Virus record (IMG/VR): IMGVR_UViG_3300042503_001536
Location: 1-48,304 of that record
Length of the DNA: 48,304 nucleotides
Reading direction: 5' to 3' (one strand)
Origin: a virus
This document shows, piece by piece, positions 1 through 6,407 of the stretch (positions are counted from its first letter, which is position 1; every line of letters begins with the position of its first letter). The position numbers and the translations under genes were made by a program. The notes under the pieces are model-generated. The model was given only the letters and a program-made list of their open reading frames with translations. It was not told where the DNA came from and made no database searches.

Positions 1-5
1 AGGCT

Positions 6-338
6 GTGTTCACCACCCGCATGGAGCAGGGTCTGCCTGCGAGCAAGGGGTGCGCGGTGGGCTGGCGGATCTGCGGCGAGAAGCCGCGCCGCTACTACCG
101 TGTGGATGAGGACGAGAGGCGGATGGTGCGGAACATGATCGAGCTGCGGGAGGCAGGCGAATCCTACGATGACATCGCCCTCTGGACGATGCGGCAGCGT
201 GGCGCCAAGCGAACCTTTCCGACAGGGATCATGGCCAAGTGGGCGGTCGAGGCGGGCCTCGCCGGCTGGCCGAAGATCGGTGGGTATCGTTCGTTCTTCA
301 AACTTCAGCAGGCCGGCGAGCTGCTGACCTACTGCTAG
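6..338 (+). CDS. Serine-recombinase-like C-terminal fragment (possibly 5'-partial)
   Basis: The 110-residue frame is open back to the first base, so it may be the end of a longer gene; the listed start is a GTG and an ATG follows at position 21. Residues about 5-30 (TRMEQGLPASKG, then GWRICGEKP) resemble the stretch after the catalytic domain of serine recombinases, where an E-R-T-x-x-G-L helix leads into a G-x-R turn. Residues about 33-75 (YRVDEDERRMVRNMIELREA and a following G-x-S-x-x-x-I-A) match the DNA-binding part of those proteins. No catalytic serine is in view. It heads a four-gene plus-strand cluster. It could instead be a free-standing helix-turn-helix protein. The family resemblance is from memory of motifs and is moderate. 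Confidence 0.5.
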   Translation: MFTTRMEQGLPASKGCAVGWRICGEKPRRYYRVDEDERRMVRNMIELREAGESYDDIALWTMRQRGAKRTFPTGIMAKWAVEAGLAGWPKIGGYRSFFKLQQAGELLTYC

Positions 339-352
339 AAGGGAGGCCAGCG

Positions 353-511
353 ATGGCGAAGAAGAAAGCACCAGCTCGACGCACGACCACCACGGTGGAT
401 GTGCTGCCCGAGATGCCGGGGAGGATTGTGTTCATGGGCTGCGGCATACCGCAGAAGAAGGCAAAGGAACTAGCCGCTGCCATGCGGCGCAAGCTAGGGG
501 AGGGCAAGTGA
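353..511 (+). CDS. Small basic hypothetical protein (52 aa)
   Basis: Unrecognised. The ATG at 353 follows AGGGAGGC, a good ribosome binding site, and the N-terminus is MAKKKAPARR, followed by a threonine run. The C-terminal half (KKAKELAAAMRRKLGEGK) is a basic amphipathic helix. A longer reading from 239 would overlap the previous gene and lacks a comparable ribosome binding site, so the short form is preferred. Its TGA overlaps the ATG of the next gene by one base (TGATG), which suggests translational coupling. Another gene of this cluster also begins MAKKK. Confidence 0.6.
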   Translation: MAKKKAPARRTTTTVDVLPEMPGRIVFMGCGIPQKKAKELAAAMRRKLGEGK

Positions 512-738
512 TGGACGGTTCAGCGAATGCGTTTCGGGAGATCCCGAGCGAGGTGGATGGGGCGGCGGCCGTCGAGCTGCTGCGAACGATCGTGAAGGCC
601 CACTGGTTCTTCATGGATCGGAACGACAAGGGTTCGCACGATGAGTTTCAGAGGGCGGCCAATGCCTTCTACGATTCCATCGATGTGGCCGAGGTGTGGA
701 TGATGACCCGCGGATTGCTTGAGAAGGGAGGTGATTGA
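511..738 (+). CDS. Hypothetical protein (75 aa)
   Basis: Unrecognised. The ATG at 511 overlaps the upstream stop and is preceded by AGGGGAGGGCAAG, so it is preferred over the GTG three bases earlier. The protein is predicted to be mostly helical and acidic, with a W-F-F-M-D-R core and the ending VWMMTRGLLEKGGD. Its own TGA overlaps the ATG of the following gene (TGATG), so the three small genes here are very probably one translationally coupled unit. Confidence 0.6.
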   Translation: MDGSANAFREIPSEVDGAAAVELLRTIVKAHWFFMDRNDKGSHDEFQRAANAFYDSIDVAEVWMMTRGLLEKGGD

Positions 739-1067
739 TGGCTAAGAAGAAACGGCAGCTCGACACATGGGCGCCGGCGTTCGGCCTCTGGCGTGAGACT
801 GACAAGGAGCAGCCGCCGGCTGCGTCCACGTTCCTCGCGATGTGGCAGGCAGAGGGGGCGGCCTGCTACCTCGGCCACCTGTGCTGCTACTACTACGACG
901 AGGATGGCAAGAAGGTGGATCCCGATGTGGAGAAGTGGGCCACCATCCGGTACTGGCAGCTCCAAGGCGAGCAGTTCGTGGAGATGCCGTCGCCTGAATT
1001 GTGGTGCGAAACTCGCTGGGTGATCCCGGTGGGCAAGGCGTGGGATCGGGCGCACGGTCTAGGGTAG
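738..1067 (+). CDS. Hypothetical protein (109 aa)
   Basis: Unrecognised. The start ATG at 738 overlaps the previous stop and follows GAAGGGAGGTGAT, an excellent ribosome binding site. The N-terminus MAKKKRQLD is basic, and the middle is rich in aromatic residues and cysteine (CYLGHLCCYYYDEDGKK), which looks like a compact folded domain. It is the last gene of the plus-strand cluster, and its 3' end overlaps by nine bases the 3' end of the convergent sigma-like gene. No terminator is visible between the two converging genes. Confidence 0.6.
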   Translation: MAKKKRQLDTWAPAFGLWRETDKEQPPAASTFLAMWQAEGAACYLGHLCCYYYDEDGKKVDPDVEKWATIRYWQLQGEQFVEMPSPELWCETRWVIPVGKAWDRAHGLG

Positions 1068-1580
1068 GTCGCTCTCGGCCTGCCGCAGGCTGGCGATTGC
1101 CCGCTGCACCCTCTTGCTGATGGTTCGAGGATCGCAACGCTGTTCGAGACTGAGCTGTTCGAGCGTCACTTGCTCGATCAGCCGGTCCTCGAGCAGCGTT
1201 CGGTCGTTTATAGACAGGGTTCGCAGGGCCTTGAGCGCCCGCATCTCCTGCCTGGTGCGATGCATGGCCGGCTGCGGATCGAGGATCCTGTCGGTGGGAA
1301 CGTACCTCCCGTCGAGTCGCTGCTGCTTCAGCACCTCGCGAAACAATGCGTGTCGAATCGCGGAGCCGAAGTAGGTGGTGGGCTGCGACCGCTCTGACTT
1401 GTAGGTCATGGACGCTATGCACACCGCCTGCAATGCCACGCTCTCCAGATCCACGCGGCGAGCTGCCGTGCGCAGGTCTGGGTTCCGCCGCAGGAACACT
1501 GCGATCGAGGGCTGTACAAACCGCATGGCATGCTCTGCGGTCTGCTGCTGACGAGCGGTTAGCCGCCGTTGCTTCTTCAT
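1059..1580 (-). CDS. Sigma-70-like factor, small (173 aa)
   Basis: It probably binds host RNA polymerase core and directs it to phage promoters. Residues about 44-88 (a DLESVALQAV helix, then TYFGSAIRHALFREVLKQ) look like sigma region 2, where D-L-x-Q-E-A is followed by F-x-x-Y-x-x-x-W-I-R-x-A. Residues about 113-166 look like region 4, with a helix-turn-helix at TLEQLSLEQRCDPRTISKRV. The length suits an ECF-type or phage sigma. The ATG overlaps the stop of the upstream membrane-protein gene (ATGA), and I see no strong ribosome binding site of its own, so it is probably made by coupled translation. It is the last gene of the minus-strand non-structural arm. The promoters it would recognise are not identified. 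Confidence 0.65.
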   Translation of the reverse strand: MKKQRRLTARQQQTAEHAMRFVQPSIAVFLRRNPDLRTAARRVDLESVALQAVCIASMTYKSERSQPTTYFGSAIRHALFREVLKQQRLDGRYVPTDRILDPQPAMHRTRQEMRALKALRTLSINDRTLLEDRLIEQVTLEQLSLEQRCDPRTISKRVQRAIASLRQAESDLP

Positions 1581-1864
1581 CTGGTGGAGGATTTCTCGAT
1601 GGAGATCAGCTCATCAAGTTTCCTCCCCAGGTTCTCGATGGAATCGGTGTGTTTCTCCTGCCCATCCACGATCGCATCGATCGCTTGGAAGTGAGCGTTC
1701 ATCAGCGGTGCCACGATGTCTGTCCTTGCCCACCAAAGCACGAGCAGCAGGATGACCACGGGCAGGCCGAAGCGTTCGGCTACCCGATACAAAAACTCGT
1801 TGGTGGAAGCAGCCGCTGCGGCTACCTTGCCGGGATCGACTGCGACTTCTGCTGCGGTGGACAT
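1577..1864 (-). CDS. Small membrane protein, holin-like candidate (95 aa)
   Basis: One strong membrane segment is visible (about residues 33-54, FGLPVVILLLVLWWARTDIV). It has an alanine-rich N-terminal part of about 30 residues and a polar, probably coiled-coil tail (QAIDAIVDGQEKHTDSIENL). Phage holins and holin-like proteins often have a single membrane helix followed by a charged tail, and this gene sits in a run of small membrane or exported proteins around a peptidase, so a role in lysis is inferred. The first 43 bases overlap the end of the preceding gene in another frame. No family is recognised with certainty. Confidence 0.6.
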   Translation of the reverse strand: MSTAAEVAVDPGKVAAAAASTNEFLYRVAERFGLPVVILLLVLWWARTDIVAPLMNAHFQAIDAIVDGQEKHTDSIENLGRKLDELISIEKSSTR

Positions 1865-2049
1865 CTGCCTGTCTCACAATTGGGGAGGGATGGCTGCGGG
1901 CGAACGATGACTGACCTGGCGTCCGGTGGGGTCGGGGCCGGCGGCGCAACGGGGCGAGCTGGCGTGGGCCGCTGGGATGTTGCGATCCCACACTGCACCG
2001 CCAGCTCGATCTGCCAGAGCGCTACCGCCAACACCACAAGACGCCTCAT
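1822..2049 (-). CDS. Small exported proline-rich protein (75 aa)
   Basis: The ATG at 2049 overlaps the peptidase stop (ATGA); this start gives a clean signal-peptide-like N-terminus (MRRLVVLAVALWQIELAVQC), whereas a longer frame from 2145 does not. The Cys at residue 20 could be lipidated, although Gln at -1 is unusual for a lipobox. The mature part is proline-rich (PARPVAPPAPTPP) and ends with a two-cysteine motif, NCETGRCPPQQ. Such size and shape fit an outer-membrane lipoprotein or an Rz1-like spanin, but no spanin partner is evident. The function is inferred only from context. Confidence 0.55.
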   Translation of the reverse strand: MRRLVVLAVALWQIELAVQCGIATSQRPTPARPVAPPAPTPPDARSVIVRPQPSLPNCETGRCPPQQKSQSIPAR

Positions 2050-3038
2050 ATCACCCCTCCCAACCCCCAATCGGGCAGCTTGGCGGCCGGCCATCCCTTG
2101 CTCGGGCCGAGCGCCACGCAGTACCGATCCTCGAAGTCTTTCCACCTAGCCCAGAACGAGCCGACCGGGATGCGGAAGTTCGTACCCCGGATAATGTCAG
2201 GCCCCTTCAAGTAGTTTCCCCAACTGTTGGCGACCAGCACCAGGCCGCAGCCGTAGTGGTCGTGGATCTCGGGCCGATCGTCGGCGGCCACGATCGCCAT
2301 CGCATGCGCCCATCCCTCGGGCGTTCGCTTGCACACACCGAAGGCATCTCGCTCCTTGCTCCACGATTCACCGCCGCATGTGGACATGGCGAAGCCGTTT
2401 GCCAGCATGTCTCGAACCTGTTCCCATCCCTTGGCCACGGTCGCACTGGAGACGAGATGCTGCTGGCAAATCTGACGCACCGGCTCGGGCGGAACCGTCA
2501 ATCCCCATCGCCCCTCGGTGGTCGAGTTGTATTCGGTGAGGTCGAGGTTCACCTCGGGGTACGCTTGGCGTGGCAGCAGCCCGCACTCCTTGATCGCAAC
2601 CTCTGCGGCCGAGCTGCACTGCCAGCCATCGGTAGCCTTCCGGCGAAACCAGTAGATGCCCTCGGTCGAGAAGACACCGTTGGCAATTCCCGCTGGGGAG
2701 ATAAGTGGCGGCCGGTACTTCTCTGCGTTCGGCCCGTACATAAGATGAGCGCAGTAGGAAACGAGAGCTGCGTTGCGTGTTGACCAAGCCACGCATGAGC
2801 CGCGGCCCTGCGCACCACCAGGCAAGCAGCCGGGGTAGAAGGTCAGAGCTGCGATGAACGGGAGCGAGAGCTTGCCCCTGCCCGTGTCCTTGAGCGAGTA
2901 GTCATCGATCGCATCGCCGGCACTGGCGTACCCACCCGATTCGCGCAGGAAGAGTTCGAGGTCGGCATCCGCCCGAGGATCCGGTACGAATCCTTGGAAG
3001 CCCTGCTCATAGCTCTTGATTATTTCTGCGGTGGTCAT
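2046..3038 (-). CDS. Papain-like (C1 family) cysteine peptidase, candidate lysis enzyme
   Basis: This is a 330-residue papain-fold peptidase. The catalytic Cys82 lies in GRGSCVAWS (papain has CGSCWAFS), His245 in EGWAHAMAIVA, and Asn271 in VLVANSWGNYL (papain has KNSWG). Gln77 precedes the cysteine, as the oxyanion glutamine does. Spacing and order (Cys, His, Asn) are those of the C1A family. About 80 residues precede the active cysteine, with no clear signal peptide. Additional cysteines (71, 96, 141, 152, 191, 221, 236, 264) could form disulfides. It overlaps both neighbours by ATGA, between a signal-anchored protein and a small exported protein. No conventional endolysin is visible in the window, so it may serve that role; processing of virion or host proteins is the alternative. 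Confidence 0.8.
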   Translation of the reverse strand: MTTAEIIKSYEQGFQGFVPDPRADADLELFLRESGGYASAGDAIDDYSLKDTGRGKLSLPFIAALTFYPGCLPGGAQGRGSCVAWSTRNAALVSYCAHLMYGPNAEKYRPPLISPAGIANGVFSTEGIYWFRRKATDGWQCSSAAEVAIKECGLLPRQAYPEVNLDLTEYNSTTEGRWGLTVPPEPVRQICQQHLVSSATVAKGWEQVRDMLANGFAMSTCGGESWSKERDAFGVCKRTPEGWAHAMAIVAADDRPEIHDHYGCGLVLVANSWGNYLKGPDIIRGTNFRIPVGSFWARWKDFEDRYCVALGPSKGWPAAKLPDWGLGGVI

Positions 3039-3475
3039 CGGAAAGATGTGGCAAGATCAGCGAATGCCTTGGCCGTGTCCTGTTGCAGCTCGGGATTGAG
3101 CGGCACATCCTCTGTGCCGATCCGGCTGGCGATCGATTGCTCGAGCGCCTCACGCAGGCCAGGAACATCGCCGGCCCTGTTCTGCAAGACCGCCGCCCAC
3201 ACATAGAGCAGGGCAGCTCGGTGCGCCCGCCTCACCGCAGCGGTGTCTGGGAACACGGGTTCGAGCGTGGGGTTGGCGGCCACCGACCGGGACAGGATCA
3301 GATAGGTGTCGGCCAAGGCAGCTCGATCATCGGCCCGCATCTTCTTGGCCACCGCCGCCACATCTGGGAACGCCACGGCCGGGGTTGGGGTCGGGGCTGG
3401 GATGGCCGGGATGGCGCCGGTGCGGAACACCACATAGCCGATACCGAGAGCAGCCACCAGGAGGATGCGTTTCAT
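3035..3475 (-). CDS. Membrane-anchored or exported protein (146 aa)
   Basis: Unrecognised. The ATG at 3475 overlaps the preceding stop (ATGA). The N-terminus MKRILLVAALGIGYVVFRTG is a signal anchor or signal peptide, followed by a Pro/Thr linker (IPAPTPTP) and a helical domain of about 105 residues with two F-P-D motifs (VAFPDVAAVAKK and VFPDTAAVRRAH) that look like a weak internal repeat. Its stop overlaps the ATG of the cysteine peptidase, so both are probably made together. It could be an inhibitor, chaperone or partner of the peptidase, or a lysis accessory. Confidence 0.6.
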   Translation of the reverse strand: MKRILLVAALGIGYVVFRTGAIPAIPAPTPTPAVAFPDVAAVAKKMRADDRAALADTYLILSRSVAANPTLEPVFPDTAAVRRAHRAALLYVWAAVLQNRAGDVPGLREALEQSIASRIGTEDVPLNPELQQDTAKAFADLATSFR

Positions 3476-3723
3476 TTCTTCTCTCCCTCGCCGCCGAGGA
3501 TCTCCCACATCAGCTCACGGCAGAGGCTGGCACCCTGCTTCATGCCGTCCCGATCGAGGTCGGCAAGCAGATCGATGAGTGTGTGCGTCCACTGCTGCTG
3601 CCACGCTTCCTTGGTGGCGGCGGCCGGCCGCAATGCGGGCAGCTTGCGAAGTGCAGAGAGGAGGAGTGGGTAGCACGCTGCCAACCCAAGCCCGCTAATT
3701 ACCAGGATATCGAGCCAGCTCAT
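3472..3723 (-). CDS. Small membrane protein (83 aa), possible holin
   Basis: One membrane segment is near the N-terminus (WLDILVISGLGLAACYPLLL), followed by a soluble helical part with an acidic and tryptophan-containing stretch (WTHTLIDLLADLDRDG) and a charged C-terminus ending GEGEKK. I chose the ATG at 3723, which has GGAG nine bases upstream; a GTG at 3738 lies just upstream of that site. It overlaps the preceding gene by 29 bases and ends in an ATGA overlap with the next one. A holin-type role is possible from size, topology and neighbours only. Confidence 0.55.
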   Translation of the reverse strand: MSWLDILVISGLGLAACYPLLLSALRKLPALRPAAATKEAWQQQWTHTLIDLLADLDRDGMKQGASLCRELMWEILGGEGEKK

Positions 3724-3991
3724 ACTCAATCGCTCCACTGATGAGGCCAGCGATGTAGTCTGCCAGCTCCTTACCGGGTGGCGTCAGCAGGATTTCCTTG
3801 AGGAGATGGGCAATCTTGTCATCGAGCTTCAGCTCGCTCTTGCTGGCGAGGAACTCAACGAGTCGCATCACCTCAACCGCGCGTGGCTGGCCCGGAGTGG
3901 CGGCTGCGATCGACGGGAGAATCTGGAGGGCCGGCGACCACTCCACCAGCAGGCGAATCTTGGCGGGCAGCGAGAGGATTTGTTCGGCCAT
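3695..3991 (-). CDS. Hypothetical helical protein (98 aa)
   Basis: Unrecognised. The ATG at 3991 is preceded by GGGAGACATC, a good ribosome binding site. The sequence is predicted helical with hydrophobic stretches (IRLLVEWSPALQILPSIAAA and GKELADYIAGLISGAIEYEL) but no clear membrane helix. Its first 119 bases overlap the tail of the upstream gene in another frame, and its end overlaps the start of the next small membrane protein. Position at the head of the peptidase cassette suggests an accessory role, but nothing specific can be claimed. Confidence 0.55.
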   Translation of the reverse strand: MAEQILSLPAKIRLLVEWSPALQILPSIAAATPGQPRAVEVMRLVEFLASKSELKLDDKIAHLLKEILLTPPGKELADYIAGLISGAIEYELARYPGN

Positions 3992-4337
3992 GATGTCTCC
4001 CGAAAACGTAGTGATTCTTGGGGCGTCTCTTCCTCCTGCTTATGGACTCTGGGTTTGAGGGATCGGCATAACTGGCGATCCGCTTGCGGGCTGCGTCCGG
4101 GTCGAGAGAGACTGCCGAGCAGGCCTCGGGGAATGTGATCACACCCACGCTGCCGGCCAGCCAGTTGCGGGCCGTGATCTTGGCCTCGATCTCCTGCCGC
4201 CTGGGCGGCGCCGGCTGGCTGGACACCACCGCCGTGCGGCACAGCACCATGGCACAGATCGCACGGTAGCTGGCCTCCAGCTCGCCGGCAGACAGGGCAT
4301 CGAGGTCTTCTAGGACGATGGCATCAAGCGGACTCAC
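3873..4337 (-). CDS. Phage hypothetical protein with a F-x-x-x-C-x-x-x-x-L-D-P motif
   Basis: Starts at GTG 4337, four bases after a strong AGGAGG; a TTG at 4385 is the alternative. Residues about 55-85 contain ARNWLAGSVGVITFPEACSA followed by VSLDPDAARKRI. This resembles a recurrent phage family in which a W-[IL] segment, then S/T-F-x-x-[VA]-C, then L-D-P-x-x-[LA]-R-x-x-[LI] precedes a basic tail. Function of that family is unknown to me. The conserved part ends about residue 105, close to the start of the next gene, and the remaining residues are read out of frame through that gene and look unconserved. Confidence 0.5.
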   Translation of the reverse strand: MSPLDAIVLEDLDALSAGELEASYRAICAMVLCRTAVVSSQPAPPRRQEIEAKITARNWLAGSVGVITFPEACSAVSLDPDAARKRIASYADPSNPESISRRKRRPKNHYVFGRHHGRTNPLAARQDSPAGGVVAGPPDSPVDRSRHSGPATRG

Positions 4338-4605
4338 TCTTCCTCCTCGCGATCTCGCGGTCGAGATACCATCTAGCTTTCTCAAGATCCTCGATCGGCT
4401 TGCCCTTGAGGTCGCAACGCGCGATGTACTTCACACAGTTCCCAAGATGGAACGACAGGTGCCACGCTTCGATCACGTTGATCGGCTCGACCAACGTCGC
4501 CGTGTAGTGCGGCGGGTGGTCGATCATGTCTAGTCTGCTGTTCCCCGCGGCTGGTGCTTCCGTTTTGCAACAGTCCGCGGCGGCCTTGTGCATTCTGCTT
4601 TCCAC
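4324..4605 (-). CDS. DUF3310 family phage protein (93 aa)
   Basis: Residues 30-63 carry the family signature: HPPHY, a variable acidic link, VIEAWHLSFHLGNCVKYIAR, then KGKPIEDLEKARWYLDREI. In known DUF3310 proteins the H-P-x-H-Y and G-N-x-x-K-Y-I-x-R blocks and the L-x-K-A-x-W-Y-L end occur in the same order. The family is common in phage nucleotide and DNA-metabolism regions; its reaction is not established to my knowledge. The start is GTG 4605 with GGAGG seven bases upstream; ATG 4593 also has a possible site. It overlaps both neighbours. Confidence 0.85.
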   Translation of the reverse strand: MESRMHKAAADCCKTEAPAAGNSRLDMIDHPPHYTATLVEPINVIEAWHLSFHLGNCVKYIARCDLKGKPIEDLEKARWYLDREIARRKSESA

Positions 4606-4730
4606 CTTGCTTCCTCCCTCTCCACATCCGCGGGGTCAATGCCGCGGTACGTTCCCTGCTTCATGCACCACTGCCGGTACTCACGGTGAATACGGGCCAG
4701 CGGATCCTCGGTCGTGTGCGTCACTCCCAT
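4530..4730 (-). CDS. Small hypothetical protein (66 aa)
   Basis: Unrecognised. The ATG at 4730 follows GGATGAGGA, a usable ribosome binding site. The N-terminal half has a natural-looking helical composition (TTEDPLARIHREYRQWCMKQ, then GIDPADVEREEARWKAE), and the C-terminus is basic. It overlaps the start of the DUF3310 gene by 76 bases. It is supported by ribosome binding site, position in the minus-strand operon and composition rather than by homology. Confidence 0.45.
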   Translation of the reverse strand: MGVTHTTEDPLARIHREYRQWCMKQGTYRGIDPADVEREEARWKAECTRPPRTVAKRKHQPRGTAD

Positions 4731-4770
4731 TCCTCATCCTCGAAGAACCAAGAGAATGGATGCTCGAACA

Positions 4771-5067
4771 TCACTCACCACGCCAAGCCTTGGTGACTGC
4801 ACCGAGGATCGCCCAGAACATGGCATCATGTTCGTCATCGATCGGGAGCGGGCAGTCGTGGCGTAGCACATGGCAGTATTCCTCGAGCAGGGTGTCGGCC
4901 ATCACGCTGTCTGATGCCGAGGTGATTCGTATCAATGCACGGCCGTCACCGATTAGGCAGACGCCGTGCAACCCCGGCTGCTTCTTGATGACTCGAACAA
5001 CTATCGGAGTCCTCGCTGGGTAGCGGCGCCGCAGCCACCGCAGCATGCTGCGCAGATTCGTAGGCAT
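4771..5067 (-). CDS. Degenerate gluzincin-like phage protein (98 aa)
   Basis: The C-terminal half, TLLEEYCHVLRH (59-70) then DDEHDAMFWAILGA (77-90), matches a small phage family in which an E-x-x-H helix is followed 13 or so residues later by a second histidine and an aromatic, as in SprT-like or zincin-type metalloproteins. Here the first zinc-ligand histidine of an HExxH is replaced (E62-E63-Y-C-H66), so peptidase activity is doubtful. Its ATG at 5067 has no clear ribosome binding site and lies inside the tail of the preceding nuclease gene, so translation may be coupled. The function is unknown. Confidence 0.6.
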   Translation of the reverse strand: MPTNLRSMLRWLRRRYPARTPIVVRVIKKQPGLHGVCLIGDGRALIRITSASDSVMADTLLEEYCHVLRHDCPLPIDDEHDAMFWAILGAVTKAWRGE

Positions 5068-5392
5068 GGCAAAGCAGGGGTAGGTCGGTGAGTCGGATCG
5101 TCAGCAGCCAACCGTTGGCACTGCGGCTGGTGCGGTGCATCACGACCGGGGTCTTTCTCCCAGCCTGCTTCACTGCCAGCCCCATTGCTTTTGGCAGGGA
5201 CAACCGCTCGACAAACTTGATCTCCCAAAACAAGCTTGGCGTCTGGTCAACAATGATGTCGGGCGAGGCGCCGCCCTTGGCCCAGCCCGAGAATTGCTGC
5301 GACCTGCGGCAGGCCCAGCCGAACAGTTCGCGGAGAGTCTGACACGCCAACAGCTCCGCTCTTTTGCCCTTGGCTCGTGAGTCTATGGCCAC
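4946..5392 (-). CDS. PD-(D/E)XK nuclease, Holliday-junction-resolvase type
   Basis: The N-terminal 105 residues look like archaeal and phage Hjc-type nucleases: KGKRAELLACQTLRELFG with Glu13, a R-S-Q-Q-F-S-G segment, Asp45 in GGASPDIIVD, the E57-x-K59 pair in LFWEIKFVE, and a glutamine-containing helix (MGLAVKQAGRKTPVVMHR). These are the metal-binding and catalytic positions of the PD-(D/E)XK fold. It likely cuts branched or structured DNA during recombination. The start is GTG 5392 behind a perfect AGGAGG. The last 40 or so residues are read through the next gene in another frame and look unconserved. Confidence 0.75.
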   Translation of the reverse strand: MAIDSRAKGKRAELLACQTLRELFGWACRRSQQFSGWAKGGASPDIIVDQTPSLFWEIKFVERLSLPKAMGLAVKQAGRKTPVVMHRTSRSANGWLLTIRLTDLPLLCHAYESAQHAAVAAAPLPSEDSDSCSSHQEAAGVARRLPNR

Positions 5393-5802
5393 GGGTCACC
5401 TCCTCTTCTGGTGCGATCGTTCAGAAATTTCTCAGGTATGGGTTGCTTTTCGTATGGCAATGCCCTGCGGTTCTTGAGCGCCGCCAGTTTCTCAAGTTCG
5501 ACATGGCCGTCCTCTTCCTCCTTGGCGGCCAATATCGATCCCTTCGGTATCTCCCCGTAGTGCGGCAACCTGTCGTGGACGGCGTGGTGGCATCGACAAC
5601 ACAGCGATATCCACGACTCGCCATTCGGGAGATCCTTCCTGCCAGGCCCAGCAACGATGTGGTGCAACTCCATCCAGCGTCCTGGCCTGTCAGCCGGCCA
5701 ATGGCATACAGCACAGCGAGGGTGAGCAAGCATGTAGTCATTGCGTGTGTACTCATTTGACTCGCCCTTGAGTCGCGACATCATCTGCTGCGGGTCTTCC
5801 AT
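5383..5802 (-). CDS. HNH-type zinc protein, putative endonuclease (139 aa)
   Basis: Residues 30-33 are C-x-x-C (HPRCAVCHWP), followed by MELHHIVAGPGRKDLPNGES with the H47-H48 pair and Asn60, and then LCCRCHHAVHDRLP with Cys68/69 and Cys71 and His72/73/76. This is the order of an HNH beta-beta-alpha-metal fold with two zinc-binding C-x-x-C pairs, so DNA nicking or cutting is the likely activity. The C-terminal 60 residues are charged and helical. Its ATG overlaps the TAA of the preceding gene (TAATG). In phages, HNH proteins near terminase act in packaging, but this one sits in the DNA-metabolism arm. Confidence 0.8.
   Translation of the reverse strand: MEDPQQMMSRLKGESNEYTRNDYMLAHPRCAVCHWPADRPGRWMELHHIVAGPGRKDLPNGESWISLCCRCHHAVHDRLPHYGEIPKGSILAAKEEEDGHVELEKLAALKNRRALPYEKQPIPEKFLNDRTRRGGDPWP
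5399..5404 (-). promoter_or_regulatory. Strong ribosome binding site fixing a GTG start
   Basis: On the minus strand AGGAGG stands six bases before GTG 5392. No ATG with a comparable site is nearby, so it decides the start of the PD-(D/E)XK nuclease. Confidence 0.75.
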
Positions 5803-6056
5803 TACTCGAGGTCACGTTTGAATTCGCCGCACCAGACAGATGCGGACACAACAGGGAACTCGCCATTAAGCAAGCCAGGATGGAAGAGTGCGGGCGGGAA
5901 GCGAACACACCGCCCGTACTCTGCCGCAGCATCCCCCGAGAAGTCATCGACCTCGATCTCGATGTCGGTTTCTTCTGCCGCATCCATGCGCCGGAAGTAG
6001 CGGCAGTTGCCGCAACATGCTGGGCCGGAATGCAGGAGGGAGTACATGTGACCCAT
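5802..6056 (-). CDS. Cysteine-rich small protein, likely zinc-binding (84 aa)
   Basis: The pattern CCGNCRYFRR near residue 14, then EYGRCVRFPP, then FPVVSASVWCGEFKRD is a recurrent small family I recognise from phages and bacteria (C-x-x-C-x-[YF]-F ... G-x-C-x-R-x-P-P ... W-C-G-E). Four or five cysteines could hold a metal. An acidic loop (EETDIEIEVDDFSG) sits in the middle. The function is unknown. The start may be ATG 6056 or ATG 6047; the latter has an AGGATGG sequence at a better distance. Confidence 0.7.
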   Translation of the reverse strand: MGHMYSLLHSGPACCGNCRYFRRMDAAEETDIEIEVDDFSGDAAAEYGRCVRFPPALFHPGLLNGEFPVVSASVWCGEFKRDLE

Positions 6057-6077
6057 CCTATTTGCGTGTCAATCGCG

Positions 6078-6407
6078 TCACTCGAACGCAGCATCGGTTC
6101 GCTTGAACTTCACCCAGCCGTTGTTGTCGAGCCAGTTGCCGTCCTTGTCTTTCTTCTTCGGGAAGAGCTGGCCGCCTTCACGCTTGGTGCCGAGAGCCAA
6201 GCAAGCCCCGCACTGGCGGCAACGCATCTCATGGAACTGGTTGCCGCCGTTCTCACGCACGACAGGCACAGCACCAGGGGCGCCGCATGCACCGCAGGTC
6301 GTGTTGCCGAACACTTCGACCGCGGATGCGAGCTGCACGAACGCATCCTTCGAGTCCTTCCCCTCTACCTCCACATCGAAAGCTTGCCCCTTGTATCTAA
6401 CCTTCAT
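6078..6407 (-). CDS. Zinc-ribbon phage hypothetical protein (109 aa)
   Basis: A C-x-x-C pair (TTCGACGAPG, about residues 38-41) and a second (MRCRQCGACLALGTKR) enclose a sequence in the style of a phage family seen beside single-strand binding or recombination genes, ending GGQLFPKKKDKDGNWLDNNG and W-V-K-F. The two pairs most likely bind zinc. The short N-terminal strand (MKVRYKGQAFDVEVEG) is beta. The ATG at 6407 has AGGAG upstream at a normal distance. It is the first gene after the large non-coding gap, so its leader is unusually long and structured. Confidence 0.7.
   Translation of the reverse strand: MKVRYKGQAFDVEVEGKDSKDAFVQLASAVEVFGNTTCGACGAPGAVPVVRENGGNQFHEMRCRQCGACLALGTKREGGQLFPKKKDKDGNWLDNNGWVKFKRTDAAFE

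Noticed and set aside
1346-2149. Plus-strand open frame of 267 codons
   Set aside because: Crosses four coupled minus-strand genes and has no ribosome binding site or recognisable protein features.
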